Shown here one piece after another: positions 12,130 through 12,346 of a stretch of DNA of 12,346 nt. How positions within the stretch are numbered: the first letter of the stretch is position 1; each line of letters starts with the position of its first letter. The translations under genes were made by a program, and so were the position numbers. The DNA is from Candidatus Nomurabacteria bacterium (lineage in GTDB: Bacteria; Patescibacteriota; Minisyncoccia; Phycocordibacterales; UBA9973): contig JAQBRC010000009.1 of assembly GCA_028286705.1 (NCBI GenBank), forward strand, positions 1 through 12,346. Direction: 5' to 3'. Below the pieces are notes generated by a model. That model was not told where the DNA came from. It saw only the letters and a program-made list of their open reading frames with translations, and did no database searches.

Positions 12130-12346
12130 ATTTGAGTTAATCCACGACCAGCTTCCGCTAGCCGTGCCTTGTTACGACTTATTCCCTGTCACCGATCTTA
12201 CCGTAGTCCCTTCTTATGAAGAGCCTTCGGGTACTACCGGCTCCCTTGAATTGACGGGCGGTGAGTACAAGACTCGAGAACGTATTCACCGCAGTTTGGC
12301 TGACCTGCGATTACTAGCGATTCCAACTTCAAGCAGTCGAGTTGCA
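12130..12346 (-). rRNA. rrs: 16S ribosomal RNA, 3' portion (5' end outside window)
   Basis: Contains TTGTAC-CACCGCCCGTC (decoding region, with one change), AAGTCGTAACAAGG, GAATCGCTAGTAATCGC and GAATACGTTC in 16S order on the minus strand. Decoding bases A1492/A1493 (12180/12179), G1494 and U1498 are present. Helix 45 is a clean 9-bp stem with the GGAA loop methylated by KsgA in other bacteria (A1518/A1519 at 12154/12153). Distances between these marks equal those in E. coli, so the alignment has no indels from 1492 to 1532; helix 44 is about 12 nt shorter. The 3' end at 12130 is set only by alignment to E. coli 1542. The tail lacks the anti-Shine-Dalgarno CCUCC. Confidence 0.95.

Noticed and set aside
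1..12346. CRISPR arrays, insertion sequences, prophage genes or toxin-antitoxin pairs
   Set aside because: No spaced direct repeats, transposase motifs or phage genes are visible; the window is mostly housekeeping genes.

Overview
The window looks like chromosome from a small-genome bacterium of the candidate phyla radiation (Patescibacteria, probably a Parcubacteria-type lineage). This is inferred from the 16S rRNA 3' region (A1409-U1491 pair, shortened helix 44), a SecA with an acidic insertion after the first ATPase motifs, a tiny lysine-repeat histone-H1-like protein, compact single-gene transcription units and a stand-alone 16S gene. The glycosyltransferase ends in TGA, so the UGA-to-glycine code of Gracilibacteria/SR1 is unlikely.

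Layout: the C-terminal half of dnaE (3-1847, +) and an unrecognised 141-aa gene (1908-2333, +) read rightwards; everything after that is on the minus strand. From left to right these are two small lipoproteins (2450-2626, 2809-3378), a secreted lysozyme-like protein (3501-4094) with a long structured 5' leader, secA (4394-6682), the 46-aa H1-like protein (6822-6962), a palindrome-rich spacer with a perfect DnaA box, a GT2 glycosyltransferase (7124-7843), RNase P RNA (about 7899-8197), the class I ribonucleotide reductase pair transcribed nrdB then nrdA (11320-10049, 10008-8281), a membrane-anchored DUF192 protein (11485-11949), and the 3' part of 16S rRNA (about 12130 to the window end). Most units end in strong intrinsic terminators.

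The most interesting signal concerns translation initiation. The 16S gene aligns without indels through helix 45 and GGAU (E. coli 1529-1532), but the tail that should carry the anti-Shine-Dalgarno core CCUCC reads ACUCA. None of the ten visible start codons has a good Shine-Dalgarno motif, and several -10 boxes lie only 6-12 nt from the ATG (secA, glycosyltransferase, nrdB), which predicts leaderless or nearly leaderless mRNAs. Together these suggest SD-independent initiation. Other notable points are a shared promoter architecture (TTGAC, 16-17 nt, TG(C/T)TA...T), an ATP-cone on NrdB but not NrdA, a substitution at the near-universal 16S position A1396, no 23S or tRNA gene downstream of 16S, and structured leaders that begin at the predicted transcription start.
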